DNA of 49,495 nt from Flavobacterium anseongense (GCF_021608185.1 NZ_JAKIHN010000012.1:1-49495), one strand, 5' to 3'. Positions 25,299 through 36,966 are shown, counted from the stretch's first letter. The notes: generated by a model from the sequence alone, not told the origin. Numbers and translations: made by a program.

Positions 25299-28108
25299 GA
25301 AAACTAAACTACATATTTTTTCTTTTCAGCTTTATCTCTTTTGCACAACATCATTCCAAAATGATTGTGGAAATCGACAATGATAAGAAGGAATTGACAG
25401 TTAATCAGGAATTGACCTACTTCAATCAAACCAACGATACTTTGACTAATATCGTTTTGAATGATTGGATGAATGGTTACACATCAAAGAATACGCCTTT
25501 AGCAGCAAGGTTTTCAGATGAGTTTGGAAGGAGTTTTCATCTGGCAAAAGAAAAAGAAAGAGGCCGAACCAGTAATATTATTATCAGTGATGGAAATCAA
25601 ACTTTGTTGACCTGGGAAAGAGATAAAAACTATCCCGACGTCATACAAATTCGGCTTAAAGAAAAATTGCTGCCCAATCAAAAAACGAACTTTGTGCTTA
25701 GTTATACTGTGAAAATTCCAAGCGATAAATTCACAAAATATGGCTATGGCGAAAACGGCAAAATGTATCTCAAAAACTGCTTTCTTATTCCGACGCGATA
25801 TGAAAATAAAGTATTTGCCAAGTATGACAATTTAAATTTAGACGATTGTACCAACGCGCTTTCTGACTATGATATTATTGTAAAAGTTCCTCAAAAATTT
25901 GATTTGTTTTCAGATTTGAATGAAGCACAAAGAGAAACAGCAAACGGTTTAAACAGCTATCATTTAAAAGGTGAAAATCGATTGGATTTCAATCTGTTTG
26001 TGGATGAAAGAAAAGATTTCGAAATCTATAAAAACGGCAACATAGAAGTCGTTTCCAATTTAAAAGACGATAGGTTAAACGATATTCAAAGAGCCATTGT
26101 TATTGATAGAATTGTGAATTATGTTTCCGAAAATCTGGGTAAATTTCCACAATCAAAAGTAACTGTTGCTCAGGCTGATTATGACAGAAATCCTTTTTAC
26201 GGATTAAATCAGCTGCCCCTTTTTATCAGTCCGTTTCCCGATGAATTTTTGTATGAAATTAAGTTTCTTAAAACCTATCTAAACAATTATTTGCACAACA
26301 CTTTACAGCTCGATCCGCGAAAAGACAACTGGATTTATGACGGAATTCAGGTCTATATCATGATGAAATATATAGACGAGCACCATCCGGACAGCAAAAT
26401 GATGGGAAGTGTTGCCAAGTTAAAATTGCTGAAAGGCTATAATCTGGTAAGTCTTGATTTTAATGGTCAGTACAGCTATTTCTACATGCTGATGGCACGA
26501 AAAAACTTAGACCAAAAGCTGAGTAATCCAAAAAACGCTTTGATAAAATTCAACGAGAAAATTGCCTCTAAATACAGAGCCGGATTGAGTTTGAGATATC
26601 TTGACAGTTATTTGGAAAACAATAGTGTTCAAAACAGCATCAGACAATTCATTGTCCTAAATAAAACACAGCAAACAAACAGTAAGGATTTTGAAAGTAT
26701 TGTAAAGAGTAATTCATCTAAAAAAATTGATTGGTTTTTTGATAAAATAATCGATTCCCGTGACATTATTGATTTCAAATTCGATAAGGTTTCCCGAACT
26801 AAAGACAGTATTAGTTTTTCATTAAAAAACAAAACCGAAACCAATGTTCCAATTGCTGTTTATGGTGTAAAAGATAAAAATATTGTTTTTAAAAAATGGT
26901 TTGATACTGTTGCTAAAGACAGCATTTATACTATTTCGAGAAATGATGCTGAAAAAATTGTCATCAATTACAAAAATGAAGTTCCCGAATATAATCTGAG
27001 AAATAATTGGCGTTCCTTAAGCAGTTTGCGTGTTACCAATCGTCCGATAAAATTCATTTTTTTTAAAGATCTAGAAGATCCATACTACAATCAAGTTGTT
27101 TATATTCCAACTTTAGAGTACAACTTATATGATGGGTTTTTACCGGGAATCCGCTTTCACAACAAAACCATTTTAGACAAACCGTTCACTTTCGATTTAA
27201 ATCCGACAGTTTCAACCAAAGCTCATAGTCTTTCAGGTAAAGGTTTTTTATATTACAATCAATTCAATCGCAATAGTAATTTGTATCATATTCGCTATAT
27301 GATGAGTGGGCATTATCTGCATTACGCTCCCGATGCTTACTATACTAAGTTGGCGCCAACAATATTTTTCAACATCAGACCAGAAGATTTAAGAGACAAC
27401 AGAAAAGAAGTATTTGTTGTAAAAGAAATTGTTGTCAGCAAGGAAAAAACAGCATTTACAGTAGCAGATAAAAGTGAAAACTATGCGGTTTTCAACACAA
27501 AATATATCAATACAAAAACAGAAGTTACCAACCATCTTTCTTTTATGGGAGATTTTCAATATGCTCCCGATTTTGGAAAACTTGCAGGAGAGATTCAATA
27601 CCGCAGACTCTTTGATAATAATCGTTCGTTGAATGTTCGTTTATTTGCCGGAACCTTTTTACACAACAAAACCAAATCAACTTATTTTGATTTTGGCTTA
27701 GACAGACCAACCGATTATCTTTTTGAAAGCGAATATTTAGGTCGTTCCGAAACCAAAGGATTATTTAGTCAGCAATCCATTATTTCTGATGGTTTTTTCA
27801 AATCAATGCTCGAAACCCGAACTGCTAATCGTTGGATGACAACCATTAATGCCGGATATAGCATTTGGAACTGGATTGAAGTGTATGGTGATATAGGTTT
27901 TATAAAAAATGCTGATGCAGCACCAAAATTTGTTTATGACAATGGAATACGTTTGAATTTGGTAACCGATTATTTCGAATTGTATTTTCCGGTTTATTCT
28001 AATAACGGATGGGAAATTGGCCAACAAAATTATGGAGAAAGAATCAGATTTATCGTAGCTTTCAGACCGGAAACGCTGATTACACTTTTTACCAGAAAAT
28101 GGTTTTAA
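25295..28108 (+). CDS. Secreted M1-peptidase-like protein with outer-membrane C-terminal half, probably inactive
   Basis: 937 aa starting at TTG 25295, which overlaps the previous stop (TTGA). The start is supported because the signal peptide (RKLNYIFFLFSFISFAQ) begins immediately. Residues about 20-230 resemble the N-terminal beta domain of M1 aminopeptidases. About 265-400 aligns with the catalytic region (NPFYGLNQLPLF, WIYDGIQVYIMMKYIDEHHP), but the zinc HExxH is absent, with FLYEIKFLKTYL in its place. From about 560 the sequence turns beta-rich with alternating aromatics to a terminal FRPETLITLFTRKWF, like an outer-membrane barrel. It is translationally coupled to the MBOAT/SGNH pair. It may bind rather than cleave its substrate. 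Confidence 0.65.
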   Translation: MRKLNYIFFLFSFISFAQHHSKMIVEIDNDKKELTVNQELTYFNQTNDTLTNIVLNDWMNGYTSKNTPLAARFSDEFGRSFHLAKEKERGRTSNIIISDGNQTLLTWERDKNYPDVIQIRLKEKLLPNQKTNFVLSYTVKIPSDKFTKYGYGENGKMYLKNCFLIPTRYENKVFAKYDNLNLDDCTNALSDYDIIVKVPQKFDLFSDLNEAQRETANGLNSYHLKGENRLDFNLFVDERKDFEIYKNGNIEVVSNLKDDRLNDIQRAIVIDRIVNYVSENLGKFPQSKVTVAQADYDRNPFYGLNQLPLFISPFPDEFLYEIKFLKTYLNNYLHNTLQLDPRKDNWIYDGIQVYIMMKYIDEHHPDSKMMGSVAKLKLLKGYNLVSLDFNGQYSYFYMLMARKNLDQKLSNPKNALIKFNEKIASKYRAGLSLRYLDSYLENNSVQNSIRQFIVLNKTQQTNSKDFESIVKSNSSKKIDWFFDKIIDSRDIIDFKFDKVSRTKDSISFSLKNKTETNVPIAVYGVKDKNIVFKKWFDTVAKDSIYTISRNDAEKIVINYKNEVPEYNLRNNWRSLSSLRVTNRPIKFIFFKDLEDPYYNQVVYIPTLEYNLYDGFLPGIRFHNKTILDKPFTFDLNPTVSTKAHSLSGKGFLYYNQFNRNSNLYHIRYMMSGHYLHYAPDAYYTKLAPTIFFNIRPEDLRDNRKEVFVVKEIVVSKEKTAFTVADKSENYAVFNTKYINTKTEVTNHLSFMGDFQYAPDFGKLAGEIQYRRLFDNNRSLNVRLFAGTFLHNKTKSTYFDFGLDRPTDYLFESEYLGRSETKGLFSQQSIISDGFFKSMLETRTANRWMTTINAGYSIWNWIEVYGDIGFIKNADAAPKFVYDNGIRLNLVTDYFELYFPVYSNNGWEIGQQNYGERIRFIVAFRPETLITLFTRKWF

Positions 28109-28261
28109 AAACAAGTTGACTCAAACTTATATTGAATATTTATCTGAATATTCTATTTTTTGTTAAATATTTCTCATCTAAACTTCTTTTTAAAACATAA
28201 AAATTACAGATAATTAAATTATATTTTCGGGTCATAATACAATTTATTGCTTCTTTTTATT

Positions 28262-28269
28262 TAAATTTG
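28262..28269 (+). promoter_or_regulatory. Candidate -7 element (TAAATTTG) for the E1 fusion gene
   Basis: Exact TAnnTTTG match 26 bp before ATG 28296. The only TTG upstream (28247) is too close to be the -33 element. Confidence 0.45.
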
Positions 28270-28295
28270 TTACGTCACGAAATAGTTCCTTATTT

Positions 28296-30698
28296 ATGTC
28301 TGAAACAACATCCAAAACCGAAATTACATTTGAAGACTTCAAACAAGAGGTTTTAAATGATTACAAAATTGCCACAATAAGTAGAGAATGTAGTCTTTTA
28401 GGTCGAAAGGAAGTACTAACAGGAAAAGCAAAATTCGGAATCTTTGGTGACGGAAAAGAAGTGCCACAATTAGCCATGGCAAAGGCATTTCAAAACGGTG
28501 ATTTCCGCTCCGGTTATTATCGCGATCAGACTTTTATGATGGCGATTGGTGAGTTAACTATTCAACAATTTTTTGCCGGTTTATATGGTCACGCCGATTT
28601 AGAGCACGATCCAATGAGTGCCGGAAGACAAATGGGCGGTCATTTTACTACACATTCCATCGATGAAAATGGGAATTGGAAAAACCTAACCCTACAAAAA
28701 AATTCAAGTGCTGATATTTCTCCAACTGCCGGTCAAATGCCAAGATTATTGGGATTAGCACAAGCGTCAAAAATATACAGAAACGTTCGAGGTTTAGAAA
28801 ACTTTACCAATTTCTCAAACAATGGAAATGAAGTTGCTTGGGGAACCATTGGAAATGCTTCCTCTTCTGAAGGCCCGTTTTTTGAAACCATTAATGCAGC
28901 CGGCGTTTTACAAGTTCCGATGGTAATCAGTGTTTGGGATGATGAATATGGAATTTCAGTTCATGCCAAACATCAGACTACTAAAGAAAGTATCTCCGAA
29001 ATCTTGAAAGGTTTTCAGCGAGATGAAAATACTAAAGGCTACGAAATTTTAACTGTCAAAGGTTGGGATTATCCTTCTTTAGTGGCTACCTACGAAAAAG
29101 CAGCTGAAATTGCCCGCGAAGAACATGTTCCGGTTTTAATTCATGTGCAGGAATTGACGCAACCGCAAGGACATTCGACTTCTGGTTCACACGAACGTTA
29201 TAAAGACGCTTACCGTTTAGCTTGGGAAACCGAGTTTGATTGCGTGGCTCAAATGAGAACTTGGTTACTTCAAAATGATTTGGCTTCAGCCGAAGAATTA
29301 GATGCCATTCAAGCCAACTCAAAAAAAGAAGTTATAGAAGGTAAAAAAGTGGCATGGGCAGCGTTCATTTCCCCAATGAGAGAAGAACAACTGGAATTAA
29401 TTTCGGTGTTAAACAGCGTAGCAAGTTCAAGTACAAATAAAATTTTCATCGAAAAAATAGCTGTTGATTTAGCTGCAATAAAGGAACCTATCCGTAAAGA
29501 GATTTTAACAGTTGCCCGCAAAGCTTTGCGATTGCTAGTTAATGAAAAAGGCAAACAGGAATTGGCTACCTGGATAACAAATTACTTGGACAAAATTCAA
29601 CCAAAATTCAGTTCTCATTTATATTCTCAATCGGATAAAAATGTACGAAGTGTTTTTGAAGTTGCTGCAACTTATGATACTGACGAAGAAGTAGATGCGC
29701 GTTTGTTATTGCGTGATAACTTTGACGCACTATTTAATAAATACCCTGAATTATTGGTCTTTGGTGAAGATGCCGGAAACATTGGCGACGTAAACCAAGG
29801 ATTGGAAGGCATGCAGGAAAAATACGGAGAACTTCGTGTTGCCGATACCGGAATTCGTGAAGCAACCATACTCGGACAAGGAATTGGTCTGGCAATGCGT
29901 GGCTTACGCCCAATTGCCGAAATTCAATATTTAGATTATCTATTATATGCTATTCAAATCATGAGTGATGATTTGGCAACGCTACAATACAGAACGCGAG
30001 GCCGACAAAAAGCACCTTTGATTATCAGAACACGTGGACATCGTTTAGAAGGAATCTGGCATTCGGGTTCACCAATGGGAATGATCATCAATGCAGTTCG
30101 CGGTATTCACGTTTTGGTGCCGAGAAATATGACTAAAGCTGCTGGTTTTTATAACACTCTATTAGAAACTGATGAACCTGCTTTGGTTATAGAATGTTTG
30201 AACGGTTACCGCTTAAAAGAAAAAAAACCAACCAATTTTGGTGAATTTAAAACTCCGATTGGCGTGGTAGAAACCATCAAAACCGGTAGTGACATTACTA
30301 TTGTTTCTTATGGCTCAACACTCAGAATTGTTGAACAAGCAGCAAAAGAGCTACTGGATGTTGGTATTGATGTAGAAATTATCGATGCGCAATCGTTATT
30401 ACCATTTGATATTAATAAAGACTGTGTAAAATCAATTATGAAAACTAACCGTTTATTAGTAATTGATGAAGATGTTCCCGGCGGTGCATCTGCTTATATT
30501 TTGCAGCAAATTATAGAAGAACACAATGGATATCAATATCTGGATAGCCAACCACAAACCCTTGCCTCAAAAGAACATCGTCCGGCATACGGAACAGATG
30601 GAGATTATTTCTCAAAACCATCAGTAGAGGATGTCTTTGAAAAAGTCTATGCAATTATGCACGAAGCAAAACCGGATAAATTTCCGAGTTTGTATTAA
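28296..30698 (+). CDS. 2-oxoacid (branched-chain type) dehydrogenase E1, fused alpha and beta subunits
   Basis: 800 aa. The alpha part (about 1-420) has FGDGKEVPQLAMAKAF, GYYRDQTFMMA, GRQMGGHFTTH, the thiamine-diphosphate region GNASSSEGPFFETINAAGV, and SGSHERYK. The beta part (about 450-800) has FGEDAGNIGDVNQGLEG, RVADTGIREATILGQGIGLAMRGLRPIAEIQYLDYL, and the transketolase C-domain LLVIDEDVPGGASAYIL. The fused E1 arrangement is known in Bacteroidota. It decarboxylates a branched-chain or related 2-oxoacid and passes the acyl group to an E2 lipoyl carrier not in this window. It stands alone, with its own candidate promoter and a palindromic terminator. Confidence 0.88.
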   Translation: MSETTSKTEITFEDFKQEVLNDYKIATISRECSLLGRKEVLTGKAKFGIFGDGKEVPQLAMAKAFQNGDFRSGYYRDQTFMMAIGELTIQQFFAGLYGHADLEHDPMSAGRQMGGHFTTHSIDENGNWKNLTLQKNSSADISPTAGQMPRLLGLAQASKIYRNVRGLENFTNFSNNGNEVAWGTIGNASSSEGPFFETINAAGVLQVPMVISVWDDEYGISVHAKHQTTKESISEILKGFQRDENTKGYEILTVKGWDYPSLVATYEKAAEIAREEHVPVLIHVQELTQPQGHSTSGSHERYKDAYRLAWETEFDCVAQMRTWLLQNDLASAEELDAIQANSKKEVIEGKKVAWAAFISPMREEQLELISVLNSVASSSTNKIFIEKIAVDLAAIKEPIRKEILTVARKALRLLVNEKGKQELATWITNYLDKIQPKFSSHLYSQSDKNVRSVFEVAATYDTDEEVDARLLLRDNFDALFNKYPELLVFGEDAGNIGDVNQGLEGMQEKYGELRVADTGIREATILGQGIGLAMRGLRPIAEIQYLDYLLYAIQIMSDDLATLQYRTRGRQKAPLIIRTRGHRLEGIWHSGSPMGMIINAVRGIHVLVPRNMTKAAGFYNTLLETDEPALVIECLNGYRLKEKKPTNFGEFKTPIGVVETIKTGSDITIVSYGSTLRIVEQAAKELLDVGIDVEIIDAQSLLPFDINKDCVKSIMKTNRLLVIDEDVPGGASAYILQQIIEEHNGYQYLDSQPQTLASKEHRPAYGTDGDYFSKPSVEDVFEKVYAIMHEAKPDKFPSLY

Positions 30699-30732
30699 TA
30701 CTTTCAATAATACACCAAATAATCTTTATTAC

Positions 30733-30761
30733 ACCTTACAGGTTTTAAAAACCTGTAAGGT
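30733..30761 (+). terminator. Perfect palindrome ACCTTACAGG... after the E1 gene
   Basis: The left arm ACCTTACAGGTTTT (30733-30746) pairs with 30748-30761 around a single base, then TTT. It probably terminates the E1 transcript. The same type of CCTTACAGG palindrome is, to my recollection, frequent in Flavobacterium intergenic DNA, so it may also be a dispersed repeat. Confidence 0.65.
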
Positions 30762-30880
30762 TTAGACAAGAACACTTCTCTAGTTTATTAAGTAATTTCC
30801 TTTACCCTGTTTTGCGTAAATGACAAAATAACAATCGAAAAATATATAATTAATAATTCTATAACTAATTAATTATTATA

Positions 30881-30911
30881 TTGATAAAAGTTAACACTTT
30901 ATTTAGATTTG
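30881..30911 (+). promoter_or_regulatory. Bacteroidota-type promoter of gltBD
   Basis: TTG (30881-30883), 20-bp spacer, TAGATTTG (30904-30911): an ideal -33/-7 pair. Transcription would begin near 30918, giving a leader of about 40 nt before ATG 30960. Confidence 0.8.
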
Positions 30912-30959
30912 TTATTTTATATTTAATCATTTTGATAATTTAGTAAAAATTTATCAATA

Positions 30960-33900
30960 ATGAAAGTCGAAGAACAAGGCCTTTACCTACCCGAATTTGA
31001 GCATGACAATTGTGGCGCAGGATTTATTTGCAATTTAAACGGAATAAAAACAAACGATATAATCCACAAAGCACTCGATATTCTAATAAAATTAGAACAC
31101 CGCGGTGCCGTAAGTTCAGATGGCAGAACCGGTGATGGTGCCGGAATTTTGTTTGATATCCCGCATGATTTCTTTAAAAAAGTGTGTTCTTTTGAAATTC
31201 CTGAGCCTAGAGAATATGCGGTAGGAATGGTATTTTTACCAAAAAGTGTCAACCAGATTGCTTTTTGTAAAACTACATTTGAAAATGCGATTGCCGAGCA
31301 AAACCTAAAAATTATTGGCTGGCGCGATGTTCCTGTAGATGTTTCCAATCTCGGGCAAATAGCCGCAGAAAAAGAACCAACAATCAAACAGGTTTTTGTG
31401 AGTAAAAATGACTTAGACCTGACAGAGCAACAATTCAATGCCAAACTATTTGCTGCCAGAAAAATTGCCGAACACGTCATTATAAATTCCAAAATTTCAG
31501 AAAGCCATCGCTTCTATTTTACCAGTTTATCAACTACAACCATAATATACAAAGGGCTTTTAATGCCTGAAGATATCAGTCGCTATTATACTGATTTAGA
31601 GGATGACGATTTGGTTACCCGACTTGCCTTGGTGCACCAACGATTTTCGACCAATACTTTCCCGTCATGGGAATTGGCGCAACCATTTCGCTATATGTGT
31701 CACAATGGAGAAATTAACACGCTTCGCGGGAACATCAGCCGTATGCGTGCTCGTGAAGAATTAATGAAAAGTGATGTTTTTGGTGACGACATAAAGAAAT
31801 TGTTCCCAATAATCTTAGAAGGAAAATCAGATTCTGCTTCGATGGATATGGTTATCGAATTATTACTGATGACAGGTCGCTCTTTGCCCGAAGCTATGAT
31901 GATGGTTGTACCCGAAGCTTGGGAAAAGCACCAAACCATGTCAGAAGACAAAAAAGCATTCTATGAATACAATTCGTGTATCATGGAACCTTGGGACGGA
32001 CCAGCATCCATTCCGTTTACCGATGGAAATGTAATTGGTGCCTTGTTGGACAGAAATGGTTTGCGCCCATCACGATATACCGTAACCAAAAGTGGTTTTG
32101 TAATTATGTCATCAGAAATTGGTGTACTCGATATAAAACCGGAAGACGTGGTACAACACGGAAGATTAGAACCCGGAAAAATGTTCTTGGTCGACATGAA
32201 TAAGGGCAGAATCATTGAAGACGAAGAGGTTAAAAAAGCGATAGTTACCAAACGTCCATACAAAAAATGGTTAAACGAGAATTTGCTTCAACTGGCTAAA
32301 ATACCATACACTAATAATCCTATTCCTGTTGAAACGGTAGCTTTCGAAACCCGACAACGCTTGTTTGGATACACCATTGAAGATTTAAAAACCATCATAA
32401 ACCCAATGGGAGAAGACGGCGCAGAAGCCATTAGTTCTATGGGGAATGACACGCCGCTGGCCGTTTTATCAGACCAGCCCCAATTATTATACAACTACTT
32501 TAAACAGCAATTTGCACAGGTTACCAATCCGCCTTTAGACGGAATACGCGAAGAGATTATCACCGATATTAGTCTGGCCATTGGTGGCGATTTCAACATA
32601 TTTGACATTGAACCAAAGCATTGCAAAAAACTAAAAATACAAAATCCGGTTATTTCCAACGAGGATTTGGATAAAATCAGAAATATCGATCATGTCGATT
32701 TTAAATCGGTTACGATTTCAACTTTGTATGAAATTGAAAAAGGTGTCAATGGTTTGGAACGCGGTTTAGAAAAATGCGTGCAGGCCACTTTCAAAGCGGT
32801 TTCCGAAGGCTGCAATATTGTAATTCTTTCGGATAGAAATGTGAGCGAAAAAATGGCGCCAATTCCGATGCTTTTGGCTTGTTCCTATATTCATCATTCA
32901 CTTAACATTCTGAAAGTACGCTCTAAATTTGGAATTTTAATTGAATCAGCCGAACCAAGAGAGCCACATCATTTTGCGCTTTTGTTTGGCTATGGTGCCA
33001 GCGCGATAAATCCATACATGGTAAATGAAATTATTCATGACCAGGTAACACAAGGGTTTATTACCAAAGTAAAAGCAGACTATGCCATTAAAAATTACAA
33101 TAAAGCAATTGCCAAAGGAATACTGAAAATCATGAATAAAATCGGGATTTCGACCTTGCATTCGTATAGAGCAGCGCAAATTTTTGAAATCTTGGGATTA
33201 AATAAAACCTTCACTTCAAAGTATTTCCCAAATACGCCTTCGCGAATTGAAGGAATTGGGTTGATGGAAGTGGAAAAAGAAATCAAAAAAAGATACCAAA
33301 AAGCATTTCCAAATTCAGAAATATCAAATTTATTACCGCTCGAAATTGGAGGCATTTACCGTTGGCGAAGAAATGGTGAAAAACACATGTTCAATCCAAC
33401 AACCATTGCAAAACTTCAGCAAGCCGTTAGACTGAATAGTCCTGAAAGTTATAAGGAATATTCTAAAATGGTGAATGAACAAAGTGAAAACCTCATGACA
33501 ATTCGTGGTTTATTTGAATTTAACAATTACGACCCAATTCCGATTGATGAAGTGGAACCTTGGACAGAAATCGTAAAAAAATTCAAAACCGGAGCTATGT
33601 CTTATGGTTCCATCAGTCAGGAAGCACATGAAAATTTAGCCATTGCCATGAATAGAATTGGCGGAAAAAGCAATTCAGGTGAAGGCGGCGAAGATGCAAA
33701 ACGGTATCAAAAAGATCAAAACGGAGATTCCAGAAATAGTGCTATCAAACAAGTAGCTTCAGGAAGATTTGGCGTTTCAATCAATTATTTGACCAATGCC
33801 AAAGAAATTCAAATCAAAATGGCTCAAGGTGCAAAACCTGGAGAAGGTGGACAATTGCCTGGCGAAAAAGTAGTGCCTTGGATTGCAGAAACCCGAAATT

Positions 33901-35477
33901 CAACACCTTATGTTGGATTGATTTCTCCACCGCCACATCACGACATATATTCGATTGAAGATTTATCACAACTGATTTTTGATTTAAAAAATGCCAATCG
34001 AGAAGCACGAGTTAATGTAAAATTGGTTTCCGAAGTTGGTGTAGGAACAATTGCTGCCGGAGTTGCCAAAGCAAAAGCTGATGTAATCCTGATTTCAGGT
34101 TATGATGGTGGAACTGGTGCCGCACCATTAACATCGTTGCAACATACCGGAATTCCGTGGGAACTTGGGTTGGCAGAAGCACAACAAACTTTAATTCTGA
34201 ATGACTTGAGAAGTCGTGTCGTTCTTGAGTGTGACGGGCAATTAAAAACCGGACGCGATGTTGCCATTGCTGCTCTGCTTGGCGCAGAAGAATTTGGTTT
34301 TGCTACGGCGCCTTTAGTAGCTTCGGGTTGCATTATGATGCGTGCCTGCCATTTGAACACTTGTCCTGTTGGTATTGCAACTCAAGATCCTGAATTGCGT
34401 AAAAACTTCAAAGGAACTCCGGAGCACGTCATTAATTTTATGTATTTCATTGCTGAAGAATTACGTGAAATCATGGCACAATTAGGTTTCAGAACATTGA
34501 AAGAAATGGTAGGACAATCACAAAAACTGAACGTCAACAAAGCCATCCAACATTATAAAGCCAATGGTTTAGATTTATCGACCATACTTTACAAACCTGA
34601 AAAAGCTAAAGAAGTTCCAAATCACAATACAATATCGCAAGACCATCATTTAGAACATGTGCTTGATTTTGAAATTATAAAAGCGGCAATTCCTTCAATT
34701 TACAGAAAAGAAAGAACCCGAATTAATTTCAAAATTAAAAATACAGATCGTTCTGTTGGCGCCATATTAAGTAATGAAATTTCAAAAATATATGGAGCAC
34801 AAGGCTTACCCGAAGACACTATTTTAATAGATTTTGAAGGTTCAGCCGGACAAAGTTTTGGTGCTTTTGCTACGAATGGTCTGTCGTTTAAAATTCACGG
34901 AAACTGCAATGATTATTTAGGCAAAGGACTTTCGGGTGGAAAACTGATTATCAAAGTTCCACCAACAGCAACATTCAAACCCGAAGAAAATATCATAATT
35001 GGAAATGTAGCACTTTATGGCGCTATTACCGGCGAAGCTTATATAAACGGAATGGCAGGTGAGCGTTTTTGTGTTAGAAATTCAGGAGCAACTGCTGTTG
35101 TCGAAGGCGTTGGAGATCATGGTTGTGAATATATGACTGGCGGAACTGTCGTTGTCTTAGGAAAAACAGGACGTAATTTTGCTGCCGGAATGAGCGGTGG
35201 TGTTGCCTATGTTTTCGACAAGAAAAAGCAATTTGAAAAAGGATTGTGCAATATGGAAATGGTTGCACTCGAGACATTGGATGAAAATGATTTAACTCAA
35301 CTTAAAAGATTAATAAAACGACATTCACTTTTCACCAATAGTCCATTAGCGAAACTGATGCTCGACGATTGGGAAAATCAGCAGAAACATTTTATCAAAG
35401 TAATGCCAACCGATTATAAAAAAGCATTGCAGAGATTATCAGAAGAAAAACAAATAGCAGCATTAATAGCAAATTAA
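30960..35477 (+). CDS. gltB: Glutamate synthase large subunit
   Basis: 1505 aa, full family length. The class II glutamine amidotransferase nucleophile is Cys18 in HDNCGAGF, after a 17-residue propeptide normally removed. The central and FMN domains follow ([57 protein letters not shown]). The 3Fe-4S cluster ligands are in [15 protein letters not shown]. The C-terminal beta-helix domain has the [14 protein letters not shown] and [29 protein letters not shown] repeats. It makes glutamate from 2-oxoglutarate and glutamine-derived ammonia using electrons from GltD. gltD begins one base after its stop. Confidence 0.96.
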   Translation: MKVEEQGLYLPEFEHDNCGAGFICNLNGIKTNDIIHKALDILIKLEHRGAVSSDGRTGDGAGILFDIPHDFFKKVCSFEIPEPREYAVGMVFLPKSVNQIAFCKTTFENAIAEQNLKIIGWRDVPVDVSNLGQIAAEKEPTIKQVFVSKNDLDLTEQQFNAKLFAARKIAEHVIINSKISESHRFYFTSLSTTTIIYKGLLMPEDISRYYTDLEDDDLVTRLALVHQRFSTNTFPSWELAQPFRYMCHNGEINTLRGNISRMRAREELMKSDVFGDDIKKLFPIILEGKSDSASMDMVIELLLMTGRSLPEAMMMVVPEAWEKHQTMSEDKKAFYEYNSCIMEPWDGPASIPFTDGNVIGALLDRNGLRPSRYTVTKSGFVIMSSEIGVLDIKPEDVVQHGRLEPGKMFLVDMNKGRIIEDEEVKKAIVTKRPYKKWLNENLLQLAKIPYTNNPIPVETVAFETRQRLFGYTIEDLKTIINPMGEDGAEAISSMGNDTPLAVLSDQPQLLYNYFKQQFAQVTNPPLDGIREEIITDISLAIGGDFNIFDIEPKHCKKLKIQNPVISNEDLDKIRNIDHVDFKSVTISTLYEIEKGVNGLERGLEKCVQATFKAVSEGCNIVILSDRNVSEKMAPIPMLLACSYIHHSLNILKVRSKFGILIESAEPREPHHFALLFGYGASAINPYMVNEIIHDQVTQGFITKVKADYAIKNYNKAIAKGILKIMNKIGISTLHSYRAAQIFEILGLNKTFTSKYFPNTPSRIEGIGLMEVEKEIKKRYQKAFPNSEISNLLPLEIGGIYRWRRNGEKHMFNPTTIAKLQQAVRLNSPESYKEYSKMVNEQSENLMTIRGLFEFNNYDPIPIDEVEPWTEIVKKFKTGAMSYGSISQEAHENLAIAMNRIGGKSNSGEGGEDAKRYQKDQNGDSRNSAIKQVASGRFGVSINYLTNAKEIQIKMAQGAKPGEGGQLPGEKVVPWIAETRNSTPYVGLISPPPHHDIYSIEDLSQLIFDLKNANREARVNVKLVSEVGVGTIAAGVAKAKADVILISGYDGGTGAAPLTSLQHTGIPWELGLAEAQQTLILNDLRSRVVLECDGQLKTGRDVAIAALLGAEEFGFATAPLVASGCIMMRACHLNTCPVGIATQDPELRKNFKGTPEHVINFMYFIAEELREIMAQLGFRTLKEMVGQSQKLNVNKAIQHYKANGLDLSTILYKPEKAKEVPNHNTISQDHHLEHVLDFEIIKAAIPSIYRKERTRINFKIKNTDRSVGAILSNEISKIYGAQGLPEDTILIDFEGSAGQSFGAFATNGLSFKIHGNCNDYLGKGLSGGKLIIKVPPTATFKPEENIIIGNVALYGAITGEAYINGMAGERFCVRNSGATAVVEGVGDHGCEYMTGGTVVVLGKTGRNFAAGMSGGVAYVFDKKKQFEKGLCNMEMVALETLDENDLTQLKRLIKRHSLFTNSPLAKLMLDDWENQQKHFIKVMPTDYKKALQRLSEEKQIAALIAN

Positions 35478-35478
35478 G

Positions 35479-36933
35479 ATGGGAAAGTTAGGTGGATTTA
35501 AAGAATACGAAAGAGCCGACGAAAGCAATTTGGTCGTTAAGGAACGTGTTTCAAACTATAACGAATTTACAATTCCGTTAAGCAGGCAAAAAATAAAAGA
35601 GCAAGGTTCAAGATGTATGGATTGTGGTATTCCATTCTGTCATAGCTCATGTCCGTTAGGGAATTTAATCCCCGATTTTAACGACATGGTGCACCAGGAA
35701 GAATGGCAAAGTGCTTTAGAAATTTTGCAATCAACCAATAATTTCCCTGAATTTACAGGAAGATTATGCCCTGCGCCATGCGAAAAATCATGTGTCTTAG
35801 GCATTATCAGCGAACCTGTTGCCATTGAAAATATTGAAAAAAACATAGTGGAAAGAGGTTTTGCCGAAGGTTGGATAAAACCACAACCACCAGCCATAAG
35901 AACCGGAAAAACAGTAGCCGTAATTGGTTCCGGTCCAGCCGGATTAGCAGCAGCTCAGCAATTAAACCGCGCCGGTCATTTGGTTACCGTTTTTGAAAGA
36001 GATAATGCTATTGGCGGCTTGCTTCGTTATGGAATTCCAAATTTTAAACTGGAAAAAGCCATCATCGACAGACGCATCGCTATTCTTGAAGCCGAAGGAA
36101 TTGTGTTTAAAACGAATGTCAATGTGGGCGTAAATTACAGTATAAAACAACTTAATTCTTTTGACGCGGTTGTTTTATGTGGTGGGGCAACCGATAAAAG
36201 AAGTTTGCCAACAAGAGGTATCGAAAGCAAAGGCGTTGTGCAAGCCATGACGTTTTTGACGCAACAAACCAAAGTATTATACGGAGAAACTATTCCAAAT
36301 CAAATAACAGCAACCGGTAAAAATGTTATTGTAATTGGTGGTGGCGATACAGGTTCTGACTGTATTGGAACATCAAACAGACAAGGTGCAAAATCGGTTA
36401 CCAATTTTGAAATCTTACCAAAGCCACCTGAATATAGAAGTGAAACAACACCGTGGCCATTTTGGCCTTTACAATTAAAAACATCTTCTTCACACGAGGA
36501 AGGCTGTGACAGAAACTGGCTTATCAACACCAAAGAGTTTATTTCTAATGACAAAGGAGAATTAACCGGATTAAAAACGGTTGAAGTGGCTTGGAAAATG
36601 ACTCCGGGACAACGCCCTGAACTCATCGAAAAAGAAGGTTCAGAAAAAATATGGCCTTGTGAATTGGCTTTATTAGCACTTGGTTTTACAGGTCCTGAAA
36701 AGACGTTGAGTGACCAATTAGGAATTGAAATTGATGCCAGAAACAATTACAAAGCCAAAAATTATCAAACCAACATTCCGAATATTTTTACTGCCGGCGA
36801 TATGCGACGCGGACAATCTCTAATTGTTTGGGCCATTTCAGAAGGAAGAGAAGCCGCTAGAGAGGTTGATAATTATTTGATGGGTTACACCAATTTACCA
36901 ACCAAAGGAAATGGCGATTTACCTAGTTTGTAA
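35479..36933 (+). CDS. gltD: Glutamate synthase small subunit
   Basis: 484 aa. The N-terminal Fe-S domain has SRCMDCGIPFCHSSCPLGN and CPAPCEKSCVLGI, supplying eight Cys for two 4Fe-4S clusters. The FAD fold is AVIGSGPAGLAAAQQLNRAGH with FERDNAIGGLLRYGIPNFKLEK. The NAD(P)H fold is VIVIGGGDTGSDCIGTSNRQGA. The FAD closing motif is IFTAGDMRRGQSLIVWAISEGREAA. It oxidises NADPH and passes electrons to GltB for ammonia assimilation. It is directly downstream of gltB in one transcript. Confidence 0.96.
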   Translation: MGKLGGFKEYERADESNLVVKERVSNYNEFTIPLSRQKIKEQGSRCMDCGIPFCHSSCPLGNLIPDFNDMVHQEEWQSALEILQSTNNFPEFTGRLCPAPCEKSCVLGIISEPVAIENIEKNIVERGFAEGWIKPQPPAIRTGKTVAVIGSGPAGLAAAQQLNRAGHLVTVFERDNAIGGLLRYGIPNFKLEKAIIDRRIAILEAEGIVFKTNVNVGVNYSIKQLNSFDAVVLCGGATDKRSLPTRGIESKGVVQAMTFLTQQTKVLYGETIPNQITATGKNVIVIGGGDTGSDCIGTSNRQGAKSVTNFEILPKPPEYRSETTPWPFWPLQLKTSSSHEEGCDRNWLINTKEFISNDKGELTGLKTVEVAWKMTPGQRPELIEKEGSEKIWPCELALLALGFTGPEKTLSDQLGIEIDARNNYKAKNYQTNIPNIFTAGDMRRGQSLIVWAISEGREAAREVDNYLMGYTNLPTKGNGDLPSL

Positions 36934-36966
36934 TCATATCAACATTCACATAAAATCATAAAACTA

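Noticed and set aside
25295..28108. Active M1 aminopeptidase
   Set aside because: No HExxH zinc motif is present anywhere in the relevant region.
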